Origin: Lachnospiraceae bacterium UBA7182
GTDB lineage: Bacteria; Bacillota; Clostridia; Lachnospirales; Lachnospiraceae
Direction of reading: 5' to 3'
NCBI GenBank assembly: GCA_002491115.1
Contig: DKVI01000052.1
Coordinates: forward strand, 1 to 64,000
DNA length: 64,000 nucleotides
Part shown: piece after piece, positions 43,792 to 52,510 of the stretch
Numbering within the stretch: position 1 is the first letter of the stretch
Layout: the number at the start of each line of letters is the position of its first letter
The notes under the pieces: generated by a model
Seen by the model: only the letters and a program-made list of their open reading frames with translations
Told to the model about the DNA's origin: nothing
Database searches by the model: none
Translations under genes and position numbers: made by a program

Positions 43792-44589
43792 ATGCAGGAT
43801 TTTTTCAGGACTGCGGGAGCGGATTTTACGGATACCTTTAAAGGAGCATGGATTTTTCCTCTTTTGATTCTTTGTATCATATGGATCCTGTGGCAGGAGA
43901 AAGACAGAATGAAAAGGCTGCTGACGGGGATCCTGCCGCTGGTGTTTTTGTTCTTATACTGGTGTCCGCTGACGGGAAAACTTTTTATGAAAATCCTGGG
44001 AGAAAATGTATACTGGAGGATTCTGTGGCTGATTTTGCCGGCAGTAACAATTCCTTATGCGGGATGTCTGCTTCTTGGCAAAGTGAAAGGGATTTTAAGA
44101 TACGGAGTCTTTCTGGCCGGACTGGCAGTTCTGGCTTTATGCGGGAAAAAAGTTTTGTCAGAGGAATGGTTTGCGCCTTCTACCAATGTATATAAGCTGC
44201 CGCAGAATGTGGTGGCTGTCTGTGACCTGCTGCCGGAGAATATACATGCGCTGGTATCCAATCGGCTGATGCCCTATATCCGGCAGTACGATCCGTCGAT
44301 CACGCTGGAATTCGGAAGGAACGCAATGATCTATAACGGGATGGAAGAACCGAAAGACGACAGTCAGATCCTGTATCTGGAGGCGCAGAAGCAGGAGATT
44401 GATCTGGAAATACTGGCGCCCCTGGCAAAACAGCGGGGCTGTACGTTCCTGATCTTTTCGGCGAATCGCACGTATATCGGGGACTGGGAAGCCTACGGAT
44501 ATAAAAAATATGCCGATACAGATGAGTTTTGTATTTTTGTAGACGAAGATTATCAGACAGGGGAGGATACAAGAAAATGGGAAGATTAA
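43792..44589 (+). CDS. C-terminal half of DUF6077-like protein, separate frame
   Basis: 265 residues: three to four membrane helices, then ILGENVYWRILWLILPAV and a soluble tail (FAPSTNVYKLPQNVVAVCDLL onward) of the kind that ends DUF6077-like proteins. It has its own GAGAGG site 9 bases before ATG 43792, but lacks the N-terminal helices that the family normally carries and lies in a different frame from the gene upstream. The first residues (MQDFFRTAGADF) would continue the upstream frame if one T of the T6 run at 43799-43804 were removed and the TAG at 43770 reverted. It may still be translated as a separate subunit. Confidence 0.55.
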   Translation: MQDFFRTAGADFTDTFKGAWIFPLLILCIIWILWQEKDRMKRLLTGILPLVFLFLYWCPLTGKLFMKILGENVYWRILWLILPAVTIPYAGCLLLGKVKGILRYGVFLAGLAVLALCGKKVLSEEWFAPSTNVYKLPQNVVAVCDLLPENIHALVSNRLMPYIRQYDPSITLEFGRNAMIYNGMEEPKDDSQILYLEAQKQEIDLEILAPLAKQRGCTFLIFSANRTYIGDWEAYGYKKYADTDEFCIFVDEDYQTGEDTRKWED

Positions 44590-45782
44590 AGCAGCTGAAA
44601 CCTTTTGTCAGAAGGTATGTGATCCTGATCGCGTTTTTCTTCTGCTCCATGGCGCTTGTCTATTGTATTCCCACCGCATGGATCCAGGAGAACGTGGATC
44701 AATCGCTGGAAGTAATGGAAAATGAGGGAGAACGTCCGCTGTATGCTTTTTACCGTCACAGCGCCATCGTAGATAATCATACGGACATGCTTATGTACAG
44801 GAGTCTGATACCCCAGAGGGACGATTATAATTTTATTCAGTCGTCGGTCAGTATCAATTCTTATGCCCGGTACTGGCATGGCTATCAGACAGTTCTAAGG
44901 CCGCTGACCGTTATATTCCAGGTACAGGAGGTACGATATCTGGGGATGATCTTATTTTACCTTCTGTTTTTCTGGAGTGCCTGGATGATCGCGTCGAAGA
45001 CCAGGTTTTCCAATGCCATGTTATATGTGCTGGCGGTGGCCAGCAGCTATCTTGTGACCGTGACCACCTGCTTTCAGTATTTGACCACTTTTTTTGTGCT
45101 GTTTATCTCTCTGATTTTTCTGCTGTCACGATATGATAAAGATAAGCCCATAAGTTTTCTGCTGTACTTTTTCACGGTGGGCATGACAGAGAATTTTTTT
45201 GATTTCCTGACCTATCCTGTTATTACGCTGGGAATCCCGCTGATTCTTCTGCTCTGGCTTCGAGTAAGAGACGAAGAGGCAAAGTTAAAAGAGAATGCAT
45301 GGTTTACGTTGAAAGCGTCCGTTTCCTGGGGAATGGGTTATGCCCTTACCTGGATCATAAAATGGCTGATCGGGATGGCCGTATTGGGAATGAGTCATTT
45401 CTGGCTGACCATGTCGGTGATTCAGTACCGTCTGGAGGGGAACGAAGAAGACCCGCTTGACCGGATCGGTACGATCCGTAAAAACCTGAAAGCATGGCTG
45501 AATGTACAGGACGACGGGATCATTACCTGGAGTAAGGTTGTGCTTTTGATCCTTTTGGCGGCGCTGATTCTCGCGGTCTGGAAAAAGCTGAAAGATTTAA
45601 AAACCGTAGGCGGTTATCTGCCGATTCTGGCGGTCGCCGCTTACCCGTATATCTGGTATCTGGTTATGTCCAATCATTCTCAGATTCATTTCTGGTATAC
45701 TTACCGGGCGCAGATTGTGACGTTGTTTGGGATATTGTTGTTTATAAAAAGTGTTTTAAGAGATACGGGGGGAGAGCTGTAA
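44577..45782 (+). CDS. Conserved polytopic membrane protein, paralogue of 14811-16034
   Basis: 401 residues. ATG 44577 has GGGAGGA about 10 bases upstream and overlaps the previous gene by 13 bases. Shared with the 14811 gene: an N-terminal helix ending in VYCIPTAW / VYCLPVKP, an external D-N-H-T-D (DNYTD in the other), [17 protein letters not shown] and a terminal [13 protein letters not shown]. Both occur in the glycan operon beside other polytopic proteins. I recognise no characterised family. The conserved His, Asp and Trp residues on predicted external loops suggest catalysis. Confidence 0.7.
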   Translation: MGRLKQLKPFVRRYVILIAFFFCSMALVYCIPTAWIQENVDQSLEVMENEGERPLYAFYRHSAIVDNHTDMLMYRSLIPQRDDYNFIQSSVSINSYARYWHGYQTVLRPLTVIFQVQEVRYLGMILFYLLFFWSAWMIASKTRFSNAMLYVLAVASSYLVTVTTCFQYLTTFFVLFISLIFLLSRYDKDKPISFLLYFFTVGMTENFFDFLTYPVITLGIPLILLLWLRVRDEEAKLKENAWFTLKASVSWGMGYALTWIIKWLIGMAVLGMSHFWLTMSVIQYRLEGNEEDPLDRIGTIRKNLKAWLNVQDDGIITWSKVVLLILLAALILAVWKKLKDLKTVGGYLPILAVAAYPYIWYLVMSNHSQIHFWYTYRAQIVTLFGILLFIKSVLRDTGGEL

Positions 45783-45784
45783 AG

Positions 45785-47341
45785 ATGAAAAAAGTAATCG
45801 TAATCGGAGCGGGACCTGCGGGCCTTACGGCCGCATATGAGCTGAAGAAACGGTCGCCCGGGGAGTATGACGTGCTGGTACTGGAAGAAAGCGGTGAGAT
45901 CGGAGGCATCTCCAGGACCGTAAAATATAAAAACAATCGTATGGATATCGGAGGCCATCGCTTCTTCTCCAAAGATAAAAGGATCATGGACTGGTGGAAA
46001 CAGATCATGCCCATGCAGGGCGCGCCTTCTTATGACGATAAAAAGCTGGGAAGGATCAAACCTTTACAAAAAGGAGGACCGGACCCTGAAAAAGAGGACA
46101 GGGTTATGCTGACCCGTCAAAGGGTGTCAAGGATCTATTATAAAAAGAAATTTTTTGATTATCCCATATCCCTGAAGCCTCAGACTTTTATCAATATGGG
46201 ACTGGCGCAGACTGTAAGGGCGGGGTTCAGCTATCTGGATTCCTGCGTTCATAAGAGACGGGAAAATTCTCTGGAAGATTTTTATGTCAATCGTTTTGGC
46301 AAAGTTTTATACCAGATGTTTTTTGAAGGGTATACAGAGAAACTCTGGGGGCGCCACCCGAGGGAGATAGATCCCAGCTGGGGGGCGCAGCGCACGAAAG
46401 GCCTTTCGATTTTCGCGATTGTAAAGGATATGTTTTCCAAACTGCTTCCCTCCCGGGATAAAAGCAAAGTGGAGACTTCCCTGATCGAAGAGTTTATTTA
46501 TCCCAAATATGGTCCGGGCCAGTTATGGGAACTTGTGGCGGCAGAGATCGCGCATATGGGGGGAGAGATTCAAAAGGACTGTAAAGTTACCGGTATCCGG
46601 ATGTCGGACGGAAAGATAGACGCTGTCGTGACAGAAGATAAAGAAGGAAATCAAAAGACCGTAGAAGGAGACATCTTTATTTCCTCCATGCCGTTAAAAG
46701 ATCTGGTAGAAGGAATGGGGGAGCAGGTGCCGGATCAGGTTCGTGCCGTCGCGTCGGGGCTTCCTTACAGAGATTTTGTGACTGTAGGCCTTCTGGTGAA
46801 GAAGTTAAATCTTAAAAATAAAACGGATATAAAGACTCTGAATCATATTGTTCCGGACTGCTGGATCTATGTACAGGATACAGGGGTAAAACTGGGAAGA
46901 ATCCAGATATTTAACAACTGGTCCCCGTATCTGGTGGAGGACGTGGATTCTAAAGTGTGGATCGGCCTGGAGTATTTCTGCGCTGAAAATGACGCTTTCT
47001 GGAATCTTTCGGCGTCAAAGTGCGCCCGCCTGGCTGCAGAAGAACTGATTCGTATGGGCGTGATTGACAGGAAGGAAGATGTGCTGGATTTCCACAGAGA
47101 ACGGGTTAAAAAGGCATATCCGGCATATTTTGATACCTATGACAGGATAGAGGAAGTGATTGCGTATCTGAATCAGTTTGACAATCTGTACTGTGTGGGC
47201 AGAAACGGACAGCATCGCTACAATAATATGGATCATTCCATGGCAACCGCTTTTGAGGCGGTGGACAATATTCTCTCCGGAAAGACGACAAAAGAGAATA
47301 TATGGAATGTGAACACAGAAAAAGAGTATCATGAGTCTTAA
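45785..47341 (+). CDS. FAD/NAD(P)-dependent oxidoreductase, UDP-galactopyranose-mutase-like
   Basis: A 518-residue protein with an N-terminal dinucleotide fold [30 protein letters not shown] and [11 protein letters not shown], the FAD-binding signatures of the amine oxidase/UGM superfamily. [14 protein letters not shown] and a terminal [21 protein letters not shown] (FAD-binding end) follow. Such proteins are frequent in polysaccharide loci and are thought to act on nucleotide sugars or lipid-linked sugars. It is longer than classical UGM (about 370-400), so ring contraction to galactofuranose is only a possibility. Confidence 0.8.
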   Translation: MKKVIVIGAGPAGLTAAYELKKRSPGEYDVLVLEESGEIGGISRTVKYKNNRMDIGGHRFFSKDKRIMDWWKQIMPMQGAPSYDDKKLGRIKPLQKGGPDPEKEDRVMLTRQRVSRIYYKKKFFDYPISLKPQTFINMGLAQTVRAGFSYLDSCVHKRRENSLEDFYVNRFGKVLYQMFFEGYTEKLWGRHPREIDPSWGAQRTKGLSIFAIVKDMFSKLLPSRDKSKVETSLIEEFIYPKYGPGQLWELVAAEIAHMGGEIQKDCKVTGIRMSDGKIDAVVTEDKEGNQKTVEGDIFISSMPLKDLVEGMGEQVPDQVRAVASGLPYRDFVTVGLLVKKLNLKNKTDIKTLNHIVPDCWIYVQDTGVKLGRIQIFNNWSPYLVEDVDSKVWIGLEYFCAENDAFWNLSASKCARLAAEELIRMGVIDRKEDVLDFHRERVKKAYPAYFDTYDRIEEVIAYLNQFDNLYCVGRNGQHRYNNMDHSMATAFEAVDNILSGKTTKENIWNVNTEKEYHES

Positions 47342-47353
47342 AGGTAGCAGAGG

Positions 47354-48145
47354 ATGGAAAAGCCGGTATTAACGATTATAACCGTCTGCTTTCGGGCCAG
47401 AGAGCAGTTGTATAAAACCATGGAGAGTATTCTCTGCCAGACATGGACCAGACTGGAATATCTGGTCATAGACGGCGGGTCCGACGACGGGACAAAAGAG
47501 CTGCTTGCGCAGTCCGAAGAAAGTTTTCAGGCTGCCGGGATTCTGTTCCGTTTCCTGTCAGAACCTGATCAGGGGATTTACGACGCCATGAATAAAGGAA
47601 GCCGTATGGCAGAAGGTAAATGGCTTCTGTTTTTGAATGCCGGAGATCTGCTGGCGGAAGAAGACGTATTGGAACGGGTGTTTACAGACATGAGAGAAGA
47701 CGCGGACATCCTTTATGGGGACGCGCTGTGTACGTACCAGGGGAAGACAAAGATATATCCGGCGCTTCCGCTTGACCGTCTGCGTTATGAGATGGCCTTT
47801 TGCCATCAGTCCGCGTTTGTCTTAAAAGAACTGGCAGCGGCGCTGCCGTATGATACAAGTTATAAAGTCTGCGCGGACCACCATTTCTTTTTGTCCGCGT
47901 ATTTGCAGGGAAAGAGATTTGCATACCGGCCGTTTGCGGTCTGTATCTATGAAATTGCAGGATATTCGGATAAAAACAAAATGGCGGCCCACAGAGAACA
48001 ACACAGGATGCAGAAAGAACTGAATCTGTTTCAGCCTTCTTTTTCCTGGCTGCGCAGAGAGGCCGCCTTTTATTTAAAACAGGGAATAAAAGTTTTATTC
48101 GGGCAAAGGCTGGTAGACCTGGTCCGGAACAGACGGCTGAACTGA
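47354..48145 (+). CDS. Glycosyltransferase family 2 (WfgS-like)
   Basis: A 263-residue GT-A enzyme. VLTIITVCFRAREQLYKTMESI, LVIDGGSDDGTKELL and a distinctive SEPDQGIYDAMNKGSRMAEGKWLLFLNAGD define the WfgS/WfeV-type branch. CHQSAF near residue 145 is the acceptor-side signature. Last plus-strand gene before the minus-strand membrane protein; only 3 bases separate the two convergent stop codons. Confidence 0.92.
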   Translation: MEKPVLTIITVCFRAREQLYKTMESILCQTWTRLEYLVIDGGSDDGTKELLAQSEESFQAAGILFRFLSEPDQGIYDAMNKGSRMAEGKWLLFLNAGDLLAEEDVLERVFTDMREDADILYGDALCTYQGKTKIYPALPLDRLRYEMAFCHQSAFVLKELAAALPYDTSYKVCADHHFFLSAYLQGKRFAYRPFAVCIYEIAGYSDKNKMAAHREQHRMQKELNLFQPSFSWLRREAAFYLKQGIKVLFGQRLVDLVRNRRLN

Positions 48146-48148
48146 TCC

Positions 48149-49840
48149 TTAAGGACGGTCCAGCCTGTATATTTTAAATCCGTATACTTTGTCTACTTCC
48201 GTAAAAGATGCGCCATCATAGATGGTAGTCAGGTATTCCAGCCCCCGGTCGAAGTTGCAGATCAGGTAGACATTGTCCTGGCCATAGAGGGCCTCCGGTA
48301 CGTCTTTGATCCCATGCTGCTCTAGTTTCCGGGCCCAGACCGGACTGAAACTGATCCAGTCTCCCAGCGAGATATAGTTCATTACGTAAGGCTCTTTCTG
48401 CCATAAATGTACATTATAAGAACTCATGGCCATGGAGGTCACATCATTAAAATAAAAGTTTTCCGGATGCTCCATACAGTATTCTTTCAGCTGTTCCACA
48501 GCTTCGTTCATCTTCTGTTTTTCCATATTCTCCAGGCGCACGGTCCGGATACACCAGACGGCTGTCACGGTCAGGAGGATCGGCATCAGCGTCATAACCG
48601 CTTTTTTTAACCGGCCGGAGATCTTGACACAGGACAATTCCTCCCGCCACATTAAAAGCAGCGGCACGGCCAGCATCAGGTTCATGCAGATCAGTACCCG
48701 AAGCGGCATCCTTCCCCGGTAGATCAGGTAAATCCATAAGGCGAACTGGATACCCAGGACAGCGCATACTTTCAGAAACAGGCGCCATTCTCTTTGGGTG
48801 AGGTACCAGAGGATCAAAATGCCGTATCCGGCCAGCGCCAGCAGATGCCCGTATCCATAAGTGCCTTTCAGGACATTTTTAACATAGCTTTTTATGCTTC
48901 CTGCCAGTCTGGCGGCGGGGTTTCTGCGGTCTTTGACCTGTTCTTTCCTGACGGCAAGGTATTGATGGAAAAACTCTGTATCGATCTGGTCGTCTGCCGT
49001 ATAATTATAGTAATACAGATTCTTTGCCCGCGGCTTGGACCAGATGCCTACCTTGTTATATAATTCTGTGTCATCTTCGTATCTTGGAAACATATAATCG
49101 TCATAGTCAAAGATAACCGTACAGGTATCATTATAATCCGTATAAGTTTTCCAGTCTTCGCTTCCGTATCCTGTAAGAAAACCTGCCAGGTACAGAAGGG
49201 CCGCGCCTCCGGCGATCAGGGGGACTGTCAGGTGGCGCGGATTCTTTATGCCGTTTTCTTTATCCTCCCATACGCGGAACAGCCAGAGTACGGCGCATAC
49301 AGGCACCACCATACAGTAGACAGGAAAGCGCATCTCTGCAGCCAGAAAACATAAGAGGAATAAAATAACAAGTTCCGAAATCCTGAATTTTTCTGTAGTC
49401 ATATACCAGAAGATTACGGTTACGGCCAGGACGGCGGCCACGGTGGTAAACGTAAACTGTGCGGTCGTCCGTATGCCGAGGGCAGCGCACCATAAAAAAG
49501 CCAGTAAGCAGGACATGATTCCGCCCGTTTTTGTCTCCTGCCGTCCTGCCAGACGGTAAAGGATCAGGGCCATACATCCGCCCTGGAGCGTAAGGCAGCC
49601 AAGCGCGTACCAGTCCACGCCCGGCGCCAGGCGGTACAGTCCGGCCAGAAGGCTGGAATACCAGTATCCGATGAAGATCGTGTGAGGGTCAGGGGTTCCC
49701 AGGTACTGTCCGGATACGACTTCCATCATTGTGCGGTCGTCCACGATCCCGTAGACGAAGGGAATGAGGTTCCACAGGACAACGATAAAGATAAGGGGAC
49801 ATAAAAGCGCCCACAACAGATTTTTCAGATTTTGTGACAT
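48149..49840 (-). CDS. Polytopic membrane protein, probable GT-C-like glycosyltransferase
   Basis: A 563-residue protein. The first external loop contains VDDRTMMEVVSGQYLGTPDPHTIFIGYWYSSLLAGLYR-type sequence with an Asp pair, recalling GT-C and GtrII/DUF6056-like enzymes. About ten further helices and a soluble C-terminal domain of about 130 residues (from ENMEKQKMNEAVEQL) follow. It is transcribed alone against the operon, from a good promoter at 49878-49906, with AGGAGG before ATG 49840. Function inferred only from architecture and location. Confidence 0.65.
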   Translation of the reverse strand: MSQNLKNLLWALLCPLIFIVVLWNLIPFVYGIVDDRTMMEVVSGQYLGTPDPHTIFIGYWYSSLLAGLYRLAPGVDWYALGCLTLQGGCMALILYRLAGRQETKTGGIMSCLLAFLWCAALGIRTTAQFTFTTVAAVLAVTVIFWYMTTEKFRISELVILFLLCFLAAEMRFPVYCMVVPVCAVLWLFRVWEDKENGIKNPRHLTVPLIAGGAALLYLAGFLTGYGSEDWKTYTDYNDTCTVIFDYDDYMFPRYEDDTELYNKVGIWSKPRAKNLYYYNYTADDQIDTEFFHQYLAVRKEQVKDRRNPAARLAGSIKSYVKNVLKGTYGYGHLLALAGYGILILWYLTQREWRLFLKVCAVLGIQFALWIYLIYRGRMPLRVLICMNLMLAVPLLLMWREELSCVKISGRLKKAVMTLMPILLTVTAVWCIRTVRLENMEKQKMNEAVEQLKEYCMEHPENFYFNDVTSMAMSSYNVHLWQKEPYVMNYISLGDWISFSPVWARKLEQHGIKDVPEALYGQDNVYLICNFDRGLEYLTTIYDGASFTEVDKVYGFKIYRLDRP

Positions 49841-49877
49841 AATGTTTCCTCCTGGTCTGTAACTATCCTTACTGACT

Positions 49878-49906
49878 ACTATAATCTATTTTTACCCGTT
49901 TGTCAC
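49878..49906 (-). promoter_or_regulatory. Promoter of the minus-strand membrane protein
   Basis: The minus strand reads GTGACA - 17 bases - TATAGT, each hexamer 5 of 6 to consensus, about 38 bases upstream of ATG 49840. It gives this gene expression independent of the flanking operons. Confidence 0.7.
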
Positions 49907-49942
49907 CTTCTGATTTATTTCCGGCGGGAAAAGGAAAAATTG

Positions 49943-49971
49943 TTGCCTACAGATGTGTTTTGGTGTAAACT
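49943..49971 (+). promoter_or_regulatory. Candidate promoter of the second glycan operon
   Basis: TTGCCT (49943-49948), a 17-base spacer and TAAACT (49966-49971), each 4 of 6 to consensus, 41 bases before ATG 50013. It is divergent from the minus-strand promoter 36 bases away, so shared regulation is possible. Confidence 0.45.
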
Positions 49972-50012
49972 AAGCTAAGTTAACAAAACAGGAAAAGCAG
50001 GAAAGTGACAAA

Positions 50013-50954
50013 ATGAGTAAAATATCCATTATTATCCCTGTTTACTACAGCGAAGATACATTGATGCTTTTGTACCAGGATATGAAAGAAAAGATACTGG
50101 GACGTCTGGGCGAGTATGAGATCGTCATGGTGGACGACGGCTCCGGCGACCGTTCTTGGGATATCATGCAGCAGATTAAGGAGATGGACAATCATGTGAC
50201 GCTGGTACGTCTGTCCAGGAATTTTGGAGAGCACGCGGCACTTCTGGCCGGTTTCTCCTGCTGCAGCGGTGACTGCGCCGTCACAAAACAGGCGGATTTG
50301 CAGGAAGATTCGGAACTGATTCTGGATTTGTACGAAAGCTGGAAAAAAGGGAACAAAGTTGTACTTGCCGTTCGCGAAGAGAGGGACGATAACCGGTTTT
50401 ATAAATGGTTTGCCAACCTGTATTATGTGATCGTGCGCAAACTGATCATGCCATCCATGCCGGAGGGCGGGTTTGACTGTTATCTGCTGGACAGGAAGGC
50501 CATCGATGTGCTTCTGATGCTGGATGAGAAGAATTCTTCTTTGTCTTTGCAGGTGCTGTGGATGGGATTTCAGACCGATAAAGTCTATTTTCACAGACGG
50601 GCCAGAGAGATCGGGCAGTCCCGGTGGACCATGAGCAAAAAGATCAAGCTGGTTATGGACTCCATGATGAGTTTTTCTTATTTTCCGATCCGGTTTATGA
50701 CCATGTTGGGCGGGCTGGTGTCTTTACTGGCATTTATAATGGGAATTTATATTGTTTCCAGCAAACTGATCGTAGGGGAGGACGTGATCGGATGGACTTC
50801 CCTGATGGCGGTACTTTTATTTTCCACAGGACTGATTTTACTGATGCTGGGTGTTTTGGGAGAATATATATGGCGGGCGCTGGACGCTTCGAGGAACCGG
50901 CCGCCGTTTCTGATTGACACGATCCAGAGAGCCGAAAAAGAGGAAGCATTATGA
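50013..50954 (+). CDS. Polyprenyl-phosphate glycosyltransferase (DPM1/ArnC-like GT2)
   Basis: A 313-residue protein: a GT-A domain (SIIIPVYYSEDTL, VDDGSGDRSW, LSRNFGEHAALLAGF, KQADLQEDSE with the metal-binding D) followed by two C-terminal helices (about 230-285) and a cytoplasmic tail. This is the layout of enzymes that charge undecaprenyl phosphate with a single sugar, which GT-C transferases then use outside the cell. The window has several GT-C-like candidates that could use the product. First gene of the second plus-strand unit. Confidence 0.92.
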   Translation: MSKISIIIPVYYSEDTLMLLYQDMKEKILGRLGEYEIVMVDDGSGDRSWDIMQQIKEMDNHVTLVRLSRNFGEHAALLAGFSCCSGDCAVTKQADLQEDSELILDLYESWKKGNKVVLAVREERDDNRFYKWFANLYYVIVRKLIMPSMPEGGFDCYLLDRKAIDVLLMLDEKNSSLSLQVLWMGFQTDKVYFHRRAREIGQSRWTMSKKIKLVMDSMMSFSYFPIRFMTMLGGLVSLLAFIMGIYIVSSKLIVGEDVIGWTSLMAVLLFSTGLILLMLGVLGEYIWRALDASRNRPPFLIDTIQRAEKEEAL

Positions 50955-52045
50955 AGATCATGCAGAACCGGATGGACCGGGGATTTTATAAATATCAACA
51001 GGAATTTGAACAAAAAGCGCTGGAAGTACTGCGCTCCGGCTGGTATGTGCTGGGTAAAGAAGTGTCGGCTTTTGAAGAAGAATTTGCCGCTTTTACAGGA
51101 GCAAAGTACTGTGTGGGCCTTGCCAGCGGGCTGGATGCTCTGTGGCTTGCGTTTCGTGTACTGGGTATAGGTGAAGGAGACGAAGTTCTTGTACAGGGCA
51201 ATACGTATATTGCCAGCGTTATGGGAATTACCATCAACGGCGCGACACCGGTATTTATAGAGCCGGATGAACATTTCGGCATGGACGTAAGCCGGATCGA
51301 GGAAAAGATCACAGAACGTACCAGGGCAGTTCTTGCGGTACATCTATACGGTATGCCATGCCGGATGGACAGGATACAGGCCCTGTGTAAGAAGCATCAT
51401 CTGTATCTGGTGGAAGACTGCGCCCAGTCCCACGGCGCGTATTATAAAGGGCAGATGACAGGGACATTCGGGGATGTGGGATGTTTTTCTTTTTATCCGT
51501 CCAAAAATCTCGGCGCTTTCGGGGACGGCGGCGCGGTGACGGTTAAAGATGAAGCGCTGGCCCGGGCGTTTAAGATGTACCGCAACTACGGAAGCGAGAA
51601 ACGGTATTATAATAAAGTTGTCGGCGCCAACTCCCGGCTGGACGAACTGCAGGCAGGACTTCTGCGGGTTCGTCTGAAACATATACAGGAGATCACGGAA
51701 GAAAGACAGGCGATCGCGGCGTATTATACAGAGCACCTTTCTTCGCCGCATCTTACCCTTCCAAAGCCGCCGGAGGGGACCTCCTGCGTATGGCACCAGT
51801 ATGTGGTCCGCTGCGAAGAGCGCGACCGGCTGGTGCAGTATCTTTCGGAAAAAGAGATCGGAACCATCATTCATTATCCGGTTCCGCCGCATCTTTCGGA
51901 AGCGTACGGGTATCTGGGGTACAAAAAAGGTGATTTTCCGGTGACGGAACATATGGCTGACACGGTTCTTTCCCTGCCTGTCTATAACGGGATGACCAAA
52001 GAAGAGCAGGATTATGTGACAGACACGCTGAACCGGTTTCGGTAG
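50951..52045 (+). CDS. FdtB/QdtB-like dTDP-3-amino sugar aminotransferase (DegT family)
   Basis: 364 residues. Signatures: VGLASGLDALWLAF, EDCAQSHGAYYKG and SFYPSKNLGAFGDGGA with the PLP lysine (Lys185). The SFYPSKNLGAFGD form is that of FdtB/QdtB, which aminate dTDP-3-keto-6-deoxyhexoses. The cupin gene right downstream is an FdtA/QdtA-type 3,4-ketoisomerase, which provides the 3-keto substrate. Together they predict dTDP-Fuc3N or dTDP-Qui3N. dTDP-glucose 4,6-dehydratase must come from elsewhere. Confidence 0.92.
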   Translation: MKIMQNRMDRGFYKYQQEFEQKALEVLRSGWYVLGKEVSAFEEEFAAFTGAKYCVGLASGLDALWLAFRVLGIGEGDEVLVQGNTYIASVMGITINGATPVFIEPDEHFGMDVSRIEEKITERTRAVLAVHLYGMPCRMDRIQALCKKHHLYLVEDCAQSHGAYYKGQMTGTFGDVGCFSFYPSKNLGAFGDGGAVTVKDEALARAFKMYRNYGSEKRYYNKVVGANSRLDELQAGLLRVRLKHIQEITEERQAIAAYYTEHLSSPHLTLPKPPEGTSCVWHQYVVRCEERDRLVQYLSEKEIGTIIHYPVPPHLSEAYGYLGYKKGDFPVTEHMADTVLSLPVYNGMTKEEQDYVTDTLNRFR

Positions 52046-52069
52046 AATAGAAAGAGAAGGAGAGTTGAT

Positions 52070-52510
52070 GTGCTGAAAGATAGATGTCCGATACTTGAAT
52101 TTGCCGATCTGGGCGACGAGCGGGGCAAGCTGGTCGTGATTGAGGGCAGCCAGAACGTCCCCTTTGACATCAAACGGGTTTTTTATATCTATGGTTCCGA
52201 TGATACGGTCGTCCGGGGGCAGCACGCCAACCGTGAGTCGGAATTTGTGCTGATTAATGTGGCCGGGGAGAGCAAAGTCCGCATCACGGACGGCACGGAG
52301 GAATTTGTCGCCGAACTGAACAGGCCTATGACAGGAATTTATATTCCGCGGATGATCTGGAAAGATATGTATGATTTTTCTCCCGACTCCGTGCTTCTGG
52401 TTCTTGCCAGTACCCACTATGACGGGGCAGAATATATCAGGGACTTTCAGGAATATTTACGGGAGATGAAAGCGGAAGAAAAAGACGGGGGTAACGGCTT
52501 CCATGGATAG
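52070..52510 (+). CDS. FdtA/QdtA-like sugar 3,4-ketoisomerase (WxcM-like cupin)
   Basis: A 146-residue single-domain cupin. GTG 52070 follows GAAGGAGAG at 52056-52064. Family signatures: FADLGDERGKLVVIEG, FDIKRVFYIYG, RGQHANRESEFVLINVAG and the C-terminal LVLASTHYDGAEYIRD with Tyr. It isomerises dTDP-4-keto-6-deoxyglucose to the 3-keto form for the aminotransferase just upstream. No FdtC/QdtC acetyltransferase is adjacent. Overlaps the next gene by 8 bases. Confidence 0.93.
   Translation: MLKDRCPILEFADLGDERGKLVVIEGSQNVPFDIKRVFYIYGSDDTVVRGQHANRESEFVLINVAGESKVRITDGTEEFVAELNRPMTGIYIPRMIWKDMYDFSPDSVLLVLASTHYDGAEYIRDFQEYLREMKAEEKDGGNGFHG

Noticed and set aside
48146..48175. Shared terminator between the convergent genes at 48145 and 48149
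   Set aside because: Only a short TCCTTAAGGA palindrome is present, without a following T-run; it does not qualify as an intrinsic terminator.
49841..50012. Riboswitch or regulatory RNA in the divergent intergenic region
   Set aside because: The gap is short and is accounted for by two opposing promoters and ribosome sites; no conserved RNA motif or terminator hairpin is visible.
51344..52417. Open frame of about 357 codons on the minus strand
   Set aside because: It is fully antisense to the FdtB-like and FdtA-like genes, whose motifs are clear; the antisense protein has no recognisable family pattern.
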